From: Dyadobacter psychrophilus
GTDB taxonomy: Bacteria > Bacteroidota > Bacteroidia > Cytophagales > Spirosomataceae
Direction: 5' to 3'
Assembly: GCF_900167945.1 (NCBI RefSeq)
Contig: NZ_FUZA01000001.1
Span: 1,550,001-1,614,000 of the forward strand
DNA length: 64,000 nucleotides
Shown one piece after another: positions 36,608-45,139 of this stretch. The number at the start of each line of letters is the position of its first letter. The stretch's first letter is position 1. Position numbers and translations under genes: made by a program. The notes beneath the pieces were generated by a model that ran no database searches, had not been told where the DNA came from, and saw only the letters and a program-made list of their open reading frames with translations.

Positions 36608-37045
36608 CTAACCGCATTTGGGGCAAACACCCTGGATCAGTAAATTGAAATTTTCAGGTTGATAACCCTTGGGTAACTGAACCGCAGGAATGTGCAGATT
36701 CTCAAGACAATTGGTTTCTCCACATTCACTGCATTTAAAATGGATATGGTCGTGTTGATGTTTTTCCTCTGAGCAATTGTGCGAGCATAACGCGTAGCGT
36801 AAGCCTTCATCGTCCAGCACTTTATGAATGATGCCTTTTTCAAGAAAGGTTTTTAGCGTGCGGTAAATGGTTACGCGGTCATAATTTTCGCCCAGCGCCC
36901 CTTCCAGATCACCGTGAGATAATGCATTTTTTTTGCTGATAAATGTCGAAAGCACATCTTCACGGCATGTGGTTGTTCTCAGGTGATGCCCTTTCAATGT
37001 TTCTCTTAACTGCTCCATTGTCTCCAATACTTTATATTTTTTCAA
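36608..37045 (-). CDS. Fur-family metalloregulator 2 (Zur-like)
   Basis: 145-residue DNA-binding repressor. The winged helix has LRTTTCREDVLSTF and YDRVTIYRTLKTFLEKGII. Metal sites include KHQHDHIHFKCSECGETNCLE and the C-terminal pair CPKCG, giving the Cys4 structural zinc site. The ATG at 37045 is used; an in-frame ATG at codon 10 is possible. It is transcribed divergently from the MerC-like gene and converges on the lipoprotein gene. Its location between two matching operators makes it their probable regulator; zinc specificity is inferred from context. Confidence 0.85.
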   Translation of the reverse strand: MKKYKVLETMEQLRETLKGHHLRTTTCREDVLSTFISKKNALSHGDLEGALGENYDRVTIYRTLKTFLEKGIIHKVLDDEGLRYALCSHNCSEEKHQHDHIHFKCSECGETNCLENLHIPAVQLPKGYQPENFNLLIQGVCPKCG

Positions 37046-37180
37046 TGGAATCTTGGAATTCCATTTTTGGTATCCTTTTTATAAAACCTTTCTCGTCAAA
37101 GTTAAGTTCTAATGCCGTCAATTTCAAAGTCTGTTGGCTAATACAGTAAGCGAAGTCGCCATTGACGTGAAAAAATAATT

Positions 37181-37229
37181 GTGCAACTTTGTTGCAACTG
37201 ATACAGGATAGGTTTATTTTTGCAACATT
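37181..37229 (+). promoter_or_regulatory. Second copy of operator and promoter, upstream of the MerC-like gene
   Basis: GTGCAACTTTGTTGCAAC (37181-37198) is an inverted GCAAC repeat. TATTTTTG (37215-37222) is a -7 box that runs into TTTTTGCAACATT (37217-37229), identical to the 13 nt at 33628-33640. The operator-to-box distance is 11 nt, about one helical turn, longer than at the TonB receptor. Confidence 0.6.
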
Positions 37230-37241
37230 ATTGTATATAGG

Positions 37242-37634
37242 ATGAAAGCGGAACACTCACATAGCAAAGCAGATTATATCGGAATCCTTGGTTCTGTGTT
37301 ATGCATTGTGCATTGCCTCCTCATGCCTGCATTGGCATTCGGCACCACCCTGGGCTCGCATCACGAACACGCAGGACTGATCTCACTTGATTATCTTTTT
37401 ATTTTGATCAATGGGGTTGCCGTTTTTTATGCAACCAAAAACCATAAATCATTAGTAGTAAGGACTATTTTGTGGGGAGCCTTAGCATTGTTCTCCGTCT
37501 CATTGATATTTGAAGCAGCACATCCGGTATTTACCTGGTTAGGTTACATCGGCTCCGGCTTGCTGATCATCGGCCATTTGGTGAATCTGTACATTTGTCA
37601 GATCGCGCCGAAAATGAAGTGGAAGGTTTCTTAA
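37242..37634 (+). CDS. MerC-domain membrane protein
   Basis: Small inner-membrane protein of 130 residues with four predicted helices. The MerC hallmark SVLCIVHCLLMP provides a Cys-x3-His-Cys metal-binding site in helix 1. The N-terminus (MKAEHSHSKADY) and the loop GSHHEHAG are histidine-rich. MerC proteins carry mercuric ions, but homologues in Bacteroidota metal loci lack other mer genes and more likely move zinc. The operator upstream, shared with the TonB receptor, supports this. Confidence 0.8.
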   Translation: MKAEHSHSKADYIGILGSVLCIVHCLLMPALAFGTTLGSHHEHAGLISLDYLFILINGVAVFYATKNHKSLVVRTILWGALALFSVSLIFEAAHPVFTWLGYIGSGLLIIGHLVNLYICQIAPKMKWKVS

Positions 37635-37637
37635 CTG

Positions 37638-38888
37638 CTACTTGTCGTATTCAACTTCAAACCGGCTCAGATCTGGTCTGTTCGCCCTTTTCCGGCTCAA
37701 TTCGTATTCAAAAATGGTCTTGCCCAAATTGGCCATAAAAGGGAATCCCACCGTGTCATAATCGTATTTATTGTCATTGAAGATCTCATCCTCATTGCAG
37801 TAGATCACCGCTGTTAGCATGAATTCAATCCCCTTCTCAAAGTCGGCGATATAAGCATTGTCCAGCAGGAAGCCATAAGCGTCCCCAACTTTATTAAAAA
37901 GGCGAATGTGCCTCGGTAACCGTGTTTTAGTAGCACCAAAAAGCAAAAATTTGGCATATCCATCGTAGTAATCGTCTGTATAATGTTCCGGGAAACTTGT
38001 TTCCACGGGAAATTGCGACATATACTGATACATGAACCTGTAATCATCAGGCGTCAGATTAAAACGTTGACTGGCAGGTGTTTCGTCCGGAAAGAAAAGT
38101 GTTTTCAGCAATCTGTGCTGATCTTCCAATGCGAAATAATTTTTGGATGAAAAGTCGAAAGGTTCATTTACCAGTTCGTCGCCCTTCATATAACCTTTGC
38201 CCCTTAAAATAGGCTGCGGGGATTTAAGTTCTTTTGTTGCGTATTTCGCAGGTTGTTCAAAAACTACTTTCCCGTCTTTTTCAAACCGGATCGGGTTGGT
38301 ATATCTGTTGTTTTCAGGCCCGATCGGCGATTCCAGGCGATGGGTGATCCGCACATTCGTAAAGCCTTTTTTATGAAGCGAATCATTAAACTCTTCCTGT
38401 CCTATAAACTCATATAACCTGTTAAAAGCATCGTTGTCGCTAACGAGCAGAATCTTTTTGGCATAATGTGCAACAGAAGGAAGGCCATTCTCAGCAGTAG
38501 AATCTGATTTGACAGCGGTTTGCTCCGGCCTGTCCGCACCGGTGAACATCGGCGTGTTTTTATCAATGCCCAGTTTATTCAGTTTTTCAAATGCCAGCGC
38601 AACGGCAGGAAGCTTAACGGTGCTTGCGGGGTAAAAATATTGCGCATTGTTGACATGGTAACGATGCGTTGTGAAATGCGGCTCGTTCTTGCGGTTTCTG
38701 TCAATCTTCGTATAAAGGATCTGGATCTGGTATTTGTCCGGGTCTTTGAGGAGTTCTGCGAACCGTTCGGGGTGCTTTTTTAGTAATTTCTCAATAAAAT
38801 TATCGGCTTGAAATTGTGCTGAAGAGGGCAATGCAACCAATGATAAAAGCAAGTGTAGCAACAATTTATAACCTCTAAACAAAATCAT
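37638..38888 (-). CDS. Exported serine hydrolase, class A beta-lactamase-like
   Basis: 416 residues with a signal peptide (LLLHLLLSLVALPSSAQ). The active-site Ser-x2-Lys is Ser89-Lys92 in YPASTVKLPAVA, and SDNDAFNRLYEF supplies the SDN-type second motif. A clear KTG triad could not be identified, and the protein is ~120 residues longer than true class A enzymes. Thus a penicillin-binding or esterase-like role is as likely as beta-lactam hydrolysis. Transcribed away from the dehydratase gene across a 116-bp gap. Confidence 0.78.
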   Translation of the reverse strand: MILFRGYKLLLHLLLSLVALPSSAQFQADNFIEKLLKKHPERFAELLKDPDKYQIQILYTKIDRNRKNEPHFTTHRYHVNNAQYFYPASTVKLPAVALAFEKLNKLGIDKNTPMFTGADRPEQTAVKSDSTAENGLPSVAHYAKKILLVSDNDAFNRLYEFIGQEEFNDSLHKKGFTNVRITHRLESPIGPENNRYTNPIRFEKDGKVVFEQPAKYATKELKSPQPILRGKGYMKGDELVNEPFDFSSKNYFALEDQHRLLKTLFFPDETPASQRFNLTPDDYRFMYQYMSQFPVETSFPEHYTDDYYDGYAKFLLFGATKTRLPRHIRLFNKVGDAYGFLLDNAYIADFEKGIEFMLTAVIYCNEDEIFNDNKYDYDTVGFPFMANLGKTIFEYELSRKRANRPDLSRFEVEYDK

Positions 38889-39004
38889 GGAAATCCTTGG
38901 GCACGTGTAAAACGAAGATACAATATTTATTTTAAAGGGTTACTTGAATTATATTTTACTGATAACGGCCTTTACTTATTTGAATGTAAAACAATGGCGA
39001 AATA

Positions 39005-40723
39005 ATGGAAGAAAACAAATTGCGCAGCCGCGGATGGTTCGGAAAATCGGGTAAGGATGGATTTATATACAGGGCCTGGATGAAAAATCAGGGTTACCCT
39101 GCGGATGAGTTTGAAGGACGGCCCGTAATCGGTATTTGCAATACATTTTCTGAGTTAACGCCTTGTAATGGTCATTTTCGTGAACTGGCGGAGTCTGTAA
39201 AACGGGGTGTCTGGGAGGCAGGCGGTTTTCCGCTCGAATTTCCGGTGATGTCGCTGGGTGAAACATTGATGAAGCCCACCGCCATGCTTTACCGAAACCT
39301 GGCCAGCATGGATGTTGAAGAATCAATCCGCGCAAACCCAATTGACGGTGTTGTGCTGCTTTGCGGTTGCGACAAGACCACGCCATCGCTCGTGATGGGC
39401 GCTGCCAGTGTAAATATTCCAACCATTGTCGTTTCCGGCGGACCAATGCTGACTGGCCGTTACAGAGGCAAAACAATCGGCACCAGTGACGTGTGGCGGT
39501 TCAGTGAAATGCATCGGAGAGGTGAACTTTCCCAGGAAGAATTTGCCACGGCGGAAGCCTGCATGTGCCGCAGCGATGGACATTGCGCAGTAATGGGCAC
39601 AGCTTCGACGATGGCATGTATGGTGGAATCGCTTGGACTAACATTGCCTGAAAATGCTGCAATCCCAGCGGCGGATTCACGCAGGAAAAGGATAGCACAT
39701 CTATCGGGACGCAGGATTGTGCAGATGGTGCATGAAGATCTTCGGCTTTCTCAGATATTAACAAAAGAAGCTTTTGAAAACGCCATTATGCTCAATGCAG
39801 CAATTGGCGGCTCAACGAATTTTGTCATTCACCTTCTGGCAATTGCAGGCAGGATCGGCGTAGACCTTTCATTGGATGACTTCAATGCTCTTTGTGCTAA
39901 GATCCCTTTGCTGCTCAATTTGCAGCCATCCGGCGGTTACTTCATGGAAGATTTCTACTACGCGGGCGGCTTGCCTGTGGTGATAAAGGAAATGATCGGG
40001 CTCCTGCATCAGAATGTAATCACTGCGAATGGAAAAACAATGGCCGAAAACTGCAGCACAGCTGAATGCTTCGACCCGGAAGTGATCGGGACCTTGGCAG
40101 AACCAGTGAAGGACCTGACAGGATTGGCCGTTGTGCGTGGTAATCTTTGTGTGAATGGTGCGGTGATCAAGCCATCGGCATCATTGAACCCGGAGCTTAT
40201 GCAACACCGCGGAAGGGCAGTTGTGTTTGAGGATATTGATGATTACAAAGCGCGTTTGGACGATCCCGATCTGGATGTAGATGAAAATAGTGTTTTGGTT
40301 CTTAAAAACGTCGGACCAAAAGGTTATCCGGGCATGCCGGAAGTGGGAAACATGTCTTTGCCTAAAAAGTTGCTTGCAAAAGGGGTCATTGATATGGTCC
40401 GGATTTCGGACGGGCGAATGAGCGGAACAGGGTTTGGAACGGTTGTTTTGCACGTTTCTCCCGAAGCAGCAGTCGGCGGAACACTCGCATTGGTGCGGGA
40501 CGGCGACTACATTGTGCTGGATGTTGAGAACCGGAAGCTGCATCTGGAAGTGTCCGATGAAGAGCTGGAAGAACGCAGCAAATCATGGAAACCGCTTGAT
40601 ATGGGCTATAACCGGGGATATGTGAAACTGCACATCGACCATGTTATGCAGGCACATGAAGGCGCAGATCTTGACTTTTTAAAAGGAGGTTCAGGGGATA
40701 AAGTGACAAGGGATTCGCATTAA
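39005..40723 (+). CDS. IlvD/Edd-family sugar-acid dehydratase
   Basis: Cytosolic iron-sulfur dehydratase of 572 residues that removes water from a dihydroxy acid. The opening LRSRGWFGKSGKDGFIYRAWMKNQG is typical of the L-arabinonate/D-xylonate dehydratase branch, not of IlvD itself. Cluster ligands are likely in LLCGCDKTTPS and CMCRSDGHCAVMGTASTM. Further conserved segments are IGGSTNFVIHLLAIAG, LQPSGGYFMEDFYYAGG and SDGRMSGTGFG. An SDR dehydrogenase gene follows after 42 nt, consistent with a two-step sugar-acid catabolic pathway. The exact substrate is not decidable. Confidence 0.85.
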   Translation: MEENKLRSRGWFGKSGKDGFIYRAWMKNQGYPADEFEGRPVIGICNTFSELTPCNGHFRELAESVKRGVWEAGGFPLEFPVMSLGETLMKPTAMLYRNLASMDVEESIRANPIDGVVLLCGCDKTTPSLVMGAASVNIPTIVVSGGPMLTGRYRGKTIGTSDVWRFSEMHRRGELSQEEFATAEACMCRSDGHCAVMGTASTMACMVESLGLTLPENAAIPAADSRRKRIAHLSGRRIVQMVHEDLRLSQILTKEAFENAIMLNAAIGGSTNFVIHLLAIAGRIGVDLSLDDFNALCAKIPLLLNLQPSGGYFMEDFYYAGGLPVVIKEMIGLLHQNVITANGKTMAENCSTAECFDPEVIGTLAEPVKDLTGLAVVRGNLCVNGAVIKPSASLNPELMQHRGRAVVFEDIDDYKARLDDPDLDVDENSVLVLKNVGPKGYPGMPEVGNMSLPKKLLAKGVIDMVRISDGRMSGTGFGTVVLHVSPEAAVGGTLALVRDGDYIVLDVENRKLHLEVSDEELEERSKSWKPLDMGYNRGYVKLHIDHVMQAHEGADLDFLKGGSGDKVTRDSH

Positions 40724-40765
40724 AGTACAGGCTGTTTCAACGCCTTTGAAATTGACAACATTGTA

Positions 40766-41560
40766 ATGAGCAGCCAATTATTTGATAATCAAGTAGCAAT
40801 TGTAACCGGGGCAGGACAAGGGATCGGGTTTGAGATAGCCAGGCAACTTGCTGCCCAAGGAGCGTGCGTAATTCTGAACGACTACGACGCTAATCTGGCA
40901 ACAGAGGCAGCCCGCAAAATCAGGGATACGGCAGGTGAATGTGTTGCATTCGCTGGCGACGCTTCGAAAATGGAGGTGATCGAAGGAATGGTTGAAGAAG
41001 CTGTCAAATGCTTTGGAAAACTCTCTATTGTGGTTGCCAACGCAGGCATTACGCTTTTTGGAAATTTTTTTACCTATCCGGAAGAGAATTTGAGAAAGGT
41101 CCTGGAAGTAAATCTCATGGGATCTTTCCTCTTGACGCAGGCAGCAGCACGCCAAATGCGCACGCAAAAAACGGGAGGGAGAGTATTGCTGATGTCATCT
41201 GTTGTGGGACATCAGGCACACCAGTTCCTTGGTGCATATGCCATGACAAAAGCAGGCTTGGAAATGCTGGCTAAAAACCTGGTACTCGAATTATCCCCGC
41301 ACGGGATCACCATTAATACGGTCGCGCCGGGCGCAACACTGACGGAAAGGACATTGGCCGAAGATCCGACTTATCCAAAAATGTGGTCCGCTATAACGCC
41401 TATGGGCCGTCCGGCGATCTGCGAAGACATTGCCAATGCCGCGTTATTCTTGCTTTCGCCGCATTCAGGGCATATTACAGGGCAAAGCCTTGTAGTGGAC
41501 GGCGGCTGGACTTCGGTAAGTCCCCTCCCCGACCTGAGCAATTTGCAAGTAAAAAAATAG
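40766..41560 (+). CDS. SDR-family dehydrogenase, partner of sugar-acid dehydratase
   Basis: 264-residue NAD(P)-dependent enzyme. Cofactor motif VTGAGQGIG, NAG motif in VVANAGIT, active-site Ser in MSSVVG and Tyr-x3-Lys in YAMTKAGLE. Asp in LNDYDAN after strand 2 suggests NAD preference. The C-terminus HITGQSLVVDGGW is typical. Likely oxidises a sugar to a lactone or a deoxy-keto intermediate in the same pathway as the preceding dehydratase. It ends 4 bp before the converging next gene. Confidence 0.85.
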   Translation: MSSQLFDNQVAIVTGAGQGIGFEIARQLAAQGACVILNDYDANLATEAARKIRDTAGECVAFAGDASKMEVIEGMVEEAVKCFGKLSIVVANAGITLFGNFFTYPEENLRKVLEVNLMGSFLLTQAAARQMRTQKTGGRVLLMSSVVGHQAHQFLGAYAMTKAGLEMLAKNLVLELSPHGITINTVAPGATLTERTLAEDPTYPKMWSAITPMGRPAICEDIANAALFLLSPHSGHITGQSLVVDGGWTSVSPLPDLSNLQVKK

Positions 41561-41564
41561 GTGA

Positions 41565-42281
41565 TCAGTCTTCCATTCCCTGGGAAAACAGCTGTGCTTC
41601 CAGGTCATCAATGTTCCCGTCTTTGGAAACAAAAAGCTCGCGTGGTTTGGAAGACGCTACAGGAGTAACCGTCATAAATGTGCGATATTGATCGTCGCTG
41701 ATAATTTTCAGCGCCAGGGCCCTTTTCAGCACCATAGGAAATGGCACTTTAAAGAAATTGGCAATATCCGATGCCAGGAAATCAGGAATTTTGGAGATAT
41801 CATTCCGGAAAAAGCTCTCCACTTCTTCAAACGGCAGCAACGCGTCAAATATCAACTGCTCCGAACGCGCCGCAAGCGAAATTGTATTGGCATATAATGT
41901 ATGCAAGCCCAATGACACCGTAAGCAAATGAATGTGATAATTACGCTCATTGATCTCCGAAGCGGCATTTACAAACACCCACCCTTTCTGACGATAAATA
42001 GCAGAAAATCCTTTGAAACCCGGATCAACATTGTGAAGCTGGGCAATTTTAATTCCCTCAGGGTAAGGCAGTTTATGACCGATTTGATGCACAATGTCCT
42101 GTGCATACGAGATGTCTGCAACAGCACCCGCAGGCTCGATCATCCAATCTCCATTCACTAATCCTTCAAAAAGCTGGTCAGCCAGGCGCTGACTTTCCAC
42201 TTGACCAAGATGCAGGACGATCCGGTTACCACGCACCGAGAAATCGAGAAGTAGCTGGTTCTTTGGTTGCTTTTTACCCAT
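41565..42281 (-). CDS. Degenerate ImmA/IrrE-like protein (hypothetical)
   Basis: 238 residues with no signal or membrane helix. The central region matches the shape of ImmA/IrrE (DUF955) proteases: a strand (KGWVFVNAASEINERN), a helix, then QLIFDALLPFEEVESFF, which resembles the FAaeLLmP block, and IANFFKVPFPMVLKRALALKII, which resembles the 'la.yF.VS...v..RL..LgLi' block. The HExxH zinc site is replaced by HLLTVSLGLH, lacking the glutamate and spacing. It could be a non-catalytic relative. No XRE or toxin partner is adjacent. The assignment is by pattern only. Confidence 0.45.
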   Translation of the reverse strand: MGKKQPKNQLLLDFSVRGNRIVLHLGQVESQRLADQLFEGLVNGDWMIEPAGAVADISYAQDIVHQIGHKLPYPEGIKIAQLHNVDPGFKGFSAIYRQKGWVFVNAASEINERNYHIHLLTVSLGLHTLYANTISLAARSEQLIFDALLPFEEVESFFRNDISKIPDFLASDIANFFKVPFPMVLKRALALKIISDDQYRTFMTVTPVASSKPRELFVSKDGNIDDLEAQLFSQGMED

Positions 42282-42353
42282 AGTGTTTGGAAGTTGAGGT
42301 CAGAACTTCAAAGATACGGCCTTGCGCCTTCCGCAGCAAAACCTTTCGGCTTT

Positions 42354-42938
42354 TTATCTCCAGTCTAGTGTGTTCAAAAGCTGGATCATGTCCTTTTGCA
42401 GATAGTCAATAACCGGTGCCAGCGAATCGTTTTTTGTGGCCGTTGGAAAGTAAATAGCGCCCCGCATGAAGTGTTTTGTACTGTCCGTAGTATAAAACTG
42501 ATAAGGGCTGGGCACATCCCCATCTATCTTAAAGAGGATTGCGGTCTTGCCGCTTTTACTCAAAACCCGCTGCTCCTGGATGGACGAAGCCCGGATTTGA
42601 TGCTTACTGGCAAGCTTATAGGAATCATCGATGTACGATTTCAACAAGGCAGGGTTATTGCCAATTTCCTTGTAGGTAATCTGAATATTGGCTTTAAACT
42701 GAGGATAATTAATAAAAATCCAGTGCTTGCCTGCGGTCCGGAAAGTGTCTGGCACAGCTTCTGCAAATTTGGAAATTTCAAATGTGTAAGGATGTACCTC
42801 CGCCAGCTTTTGGTAGGCGTGCGGCGGCAAATTCACCCGGTTGAACCCTTTTGGCTTGGGCACATAACGCTCCTCTTTTTTACTACATGATGCCAATACA
42901 ATGCAAATGACAGAGAAAAGCAGTATTTTTTTCAGCAT
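42354..42938 (-). CDS. gldD: Gliding motility lipoprotein GldD
   Basis: 194-residue lipoprotein with signal MLKKILLFSVICIVLASC (Cys18). The family pattern is clear: PKPKGFNRVNLP, HPYTFE, WIFINYPQFKANIQITYK, KTAILFKIDGDVPSPYQF, TDSTKHFMRGAIYF and DYLQKDMIQLL. GldD is required for gliding and type IX secretion function in Flavobacterium and is widespread in the phylum. The other gld core genes are not near. It is on the same strand as glmS, with 139 bp between them. Confidence 0.9.
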   Translation of the reverse strand: MLKKILLFSVICIVLASCSKKEERYVPKPKGFNRVNLPPHAYQKLAEVHPYTFEISKFAEAVPDTFRTAGKHWIFINYPQFKANIQITYKEIGNNPALLKSYIDDSYKLASKHQIRASSIQEQRVLSKSGKTAILFKIDGDVPSPYQFYTTDSTKHFMRGAIYFPTATKNDSLAPVIDYLQKDMIQLLNTLDWR

Positions 42939-43021
42939 TGAAATAATGTCTTTGGAAAAACTGGACGCGCAAACTTAACGAAAACAATTTTACATTATTT
43001 CCTGCAAAGGTTTGTCTAAAA

Positions 43022-43060
43022 CAAAAAGCGAAACTGCCTGGGAGACAACTTCGCTTTTTG
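43022..43060 (-). terminator. Terminator after glmS
   Basis: CAAAAAGCGAA (43022-43032) and TTCGCTTTTTG (43050-43060) form an 11-bp perfect stem; read on the minus strand it ends in a T run. It separates glmS from gldD. Confidence 0.75.
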
Positions 43061-43077
43061 GAATGATAAATCAAATG

Positions 43078-44916
43078 CTACTCAACCGTCACCGATTTTG
43101 CAAGATTTCGCGGCTGATCTACATTTCTGCCACGCATGACGGCAATATAATAAGACAATAACTGCAACGGGATCACCGAAACAAGCGGCGTAAGTAATTC
43201 ATGAACCTTTGGAACCTCAATCACAAAGTCAACCATACCCGGAATAAGCGTATCGCCCTCAGTAACAATGGCTATAACCCGCCCTTTCCGCGCTTTCACT
43301 TCCTGAATGTTGGAAACGATCTTCTCGTAAGAGCCATCCTTTGTCGCCAGGAAAACCACAGGCATATCCTCATCGATCAGCGCAATCGGCCCGTGCTTCA
43401 TTTCGGCGGCAGGATAACCTTCCGCGTGGATGTAAGAAATCTCTTTCAGTTTCAAAGCTCCTTCCAGCGCAACCGGGAAGTTCAATCCTCTTCCCAAATA
43501 AATAAAGTTGCGTGCATAGGTAAAAATAAACGCGATCTCTTTGATTTTGTCCGCATTCTCGAACACCTTATCAACTTTTGCAGGAATTGTTTCCAATTCA
43601 ATCAATAATTGACGGTAAGTCTCTTCGGAAATTGTGCCCTTACGCTTTGCAGTTGCGATGGCAATTAATGTGAGCACTGTAACCTGCGCCGTGAACGCCT
43701 TTGTACTCGCTACACCAATTTCCGGTCCAGCGTGTGTGTAAGCACCTGCATGCGTCGCACGGGCGATGGACGATCCCACAACATTGCAAACACCGAATAT
43801 GGTCGCTCCTTTTGACTTGGCAAGCTCAATAGCAGCCAGTGTATCAGCCGTTTCCCCAGATTGCGAAATGGCAATAACAACGTCTTTTTCATTAATAACC
43901 GGATTCCTGTAACGGAATTCCGAAGCATACTCAACCTCTACATTGACCCGGGCAAGCTCCTCAAAAAGATATTCTGCCACGAGGCCTGCATGCCAGGAAG
44001 TGCCACAGCCCACGATCACGATCCGCTCGGATTGTGCCAGTTTATCGAGATAATTGCTTAGTCCGCCTAGTTGCAGGTGTGAGTCGTCTGCGCGCAACCG
44101 GCCGCGCATACTGTCCGCAATGGAGCGGGGCTGCTCAAAAATTTCCTTGATCATGAAATGGTCATAGCCACCTTTTTCGATGGTTTCCAGCTCCATTTCC
44201 AGTTTCTGGATGTAAGGAATTGTTTCAGTATTGTCCAGATTTTGAATACTTAACCGCCCTTCGCTAATGACAGCCACCTCATAATCATCCAGGTAAACAA
44301 CATCTTTTGTGTATTCGATTATTGGCGTTGCATCAGATGCAAAGAAGAATTCATCTTCACCAATACCGATTACCAACGGACTTCCCTTTCTTGCAGCAAT
44401 CAGCTGTCCGGGATGTTCCACGGACATAACCACAATCGCATATGCTCCTACGACTTCTTTCAGCGCAAGTTTTACGGCAGATTCCAGCGAGCCGCCTGTT
44501 TCCTGCTGAATATCTTCTATAAAATGAATTAAAACTTCTGTGTCTGTATCGCTGAGAAACTTATGCCCTTTTGTGATCAGGTTCTGTTTGATCGAAGCAT
44601 AATTTTCTATAATTCCGTTATGAATAATAGAAAGTTTGCGATTGTTGGAATAATGTGGGTGAGCGTTTACATCATTCGGTTCGCCGTGTGTCGCCCAGCG
44701 GGTATGCCCAATGCCAATCGTGGCGGTTAAATGTTTAGAAGCCAGCTCGCTTTCAAGGTCGGATACTTTACCTTTTTTCTTATAAATATCCAATTTGTCA
44801 TTTTCCAGCAAAGCAATTCCTGAACTGTCATATCCCCGGTATTCGAGCCTTTTCAGACCTTTCAAAATTAAAGGATAAGCCTCTCTGCTTCCTACATAAG
44901 CTACTATTCCACACAT
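43078..44916 (-). CDS. glmS: Glutamine-fructose-6-phosphate aminotransferase (isomerizing)
   Basis: Makes glucosamine 6-phosphate from fructose 6-phosphate and glutamine, the first step to UDP-GlcNAc for peptidoglycan and lipid A. 612 residues, ATG at 44916. The glutaminase domain starts MCGIVAYVG with nucleophile Cys2, then HTRWATHGEPNDVNAHPH. Two SIS domains follow (CGTSWHAG, SQSGETADTLAA). The C-terminus ends NLAKSVTVE as in E. coli GlmS. A short GT5-family gene follows upstream on the same strand. Confidence 0.98.
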   Translation of the reverse strand: MCGIVAYVGSREAYPLILKGLKRLEYRGYDSSGIALLENDKLDIYKKKGKVSDLESELASKHLTATIGIGHTRWATHGEPNDVNAHPHYSNNRKLSIIHNGIIENYASIKQNLITKGHKFLSDTDTEVLIHFIEDIQQETGGSLESAVKLALKEVVGAYAIVVMSVEHPGQLIAARKGSPLVIGIGEDEFFFASDATPIIEYTKDVVYLDDYEVAVISEGRLSIQNLDNTETIPYIQKLEMELETIEKGGYDHFMIKEIFEQPRSIADSMRGRLRADDSHLQLGGLSNYLDKLAQSERIVIVGCGTSWHAGLVAEYLFEELARVNVEVEYASEFRYRNPVINEKDVVIAISQSGETADTLAAIELAKSKGATIFGVCNVVGSSIARATHAGAYTHAGPEIGVASTKAFTAQVTVLTLIAIATAKRKGTISEETYRQLLIELETIPAKVDKVFENADKIKEIAFIFTYARNFIYLGRGLNFPVALEGALKLKEISYIHAEGYPAAEMKHGPIALIDEDMPVVFLATKDGSYEKIVSNIQEVKARKGRVIAIVTEGDTLIPGMVDFVIEVPKVHELLTPLVSVIPLQLLSYYIAVMRGRNVDQPRNLAKSVTVE

Positions 44917-45091
44917 ATTTCCAAGATTAAGTTTGAGTGTATGTTAAATGATACGGTGCAAATAAATAGCAATCAGGAATGCTTAACAAGCTATATTTTA
45001 ATTAATTACTAAAAATTATCCAATTATCCGAGAGTGCTCGAACACGCGTGCGAAATATTATCAGATCCGATTTTCGTCTTTCGCACAAAAA

Positions 45092-45116
45092 AATGGCGAC
45101 CATTATGGTCGCCATC
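45092..45116 (-). terminator. Terminator after the GT5-like gene
   Basis: ATGGCGACC (45093-45101) and GGTCGCCAT (45107-45115) form a perfect 9-bp stem with a 5-nt loop. A run of seven A residues to its left gives the T tract on the minus strand. Confidence 0.85.
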
Positions 45117-45139
45117 GTTTTCAGTGAATATGATCTGGA

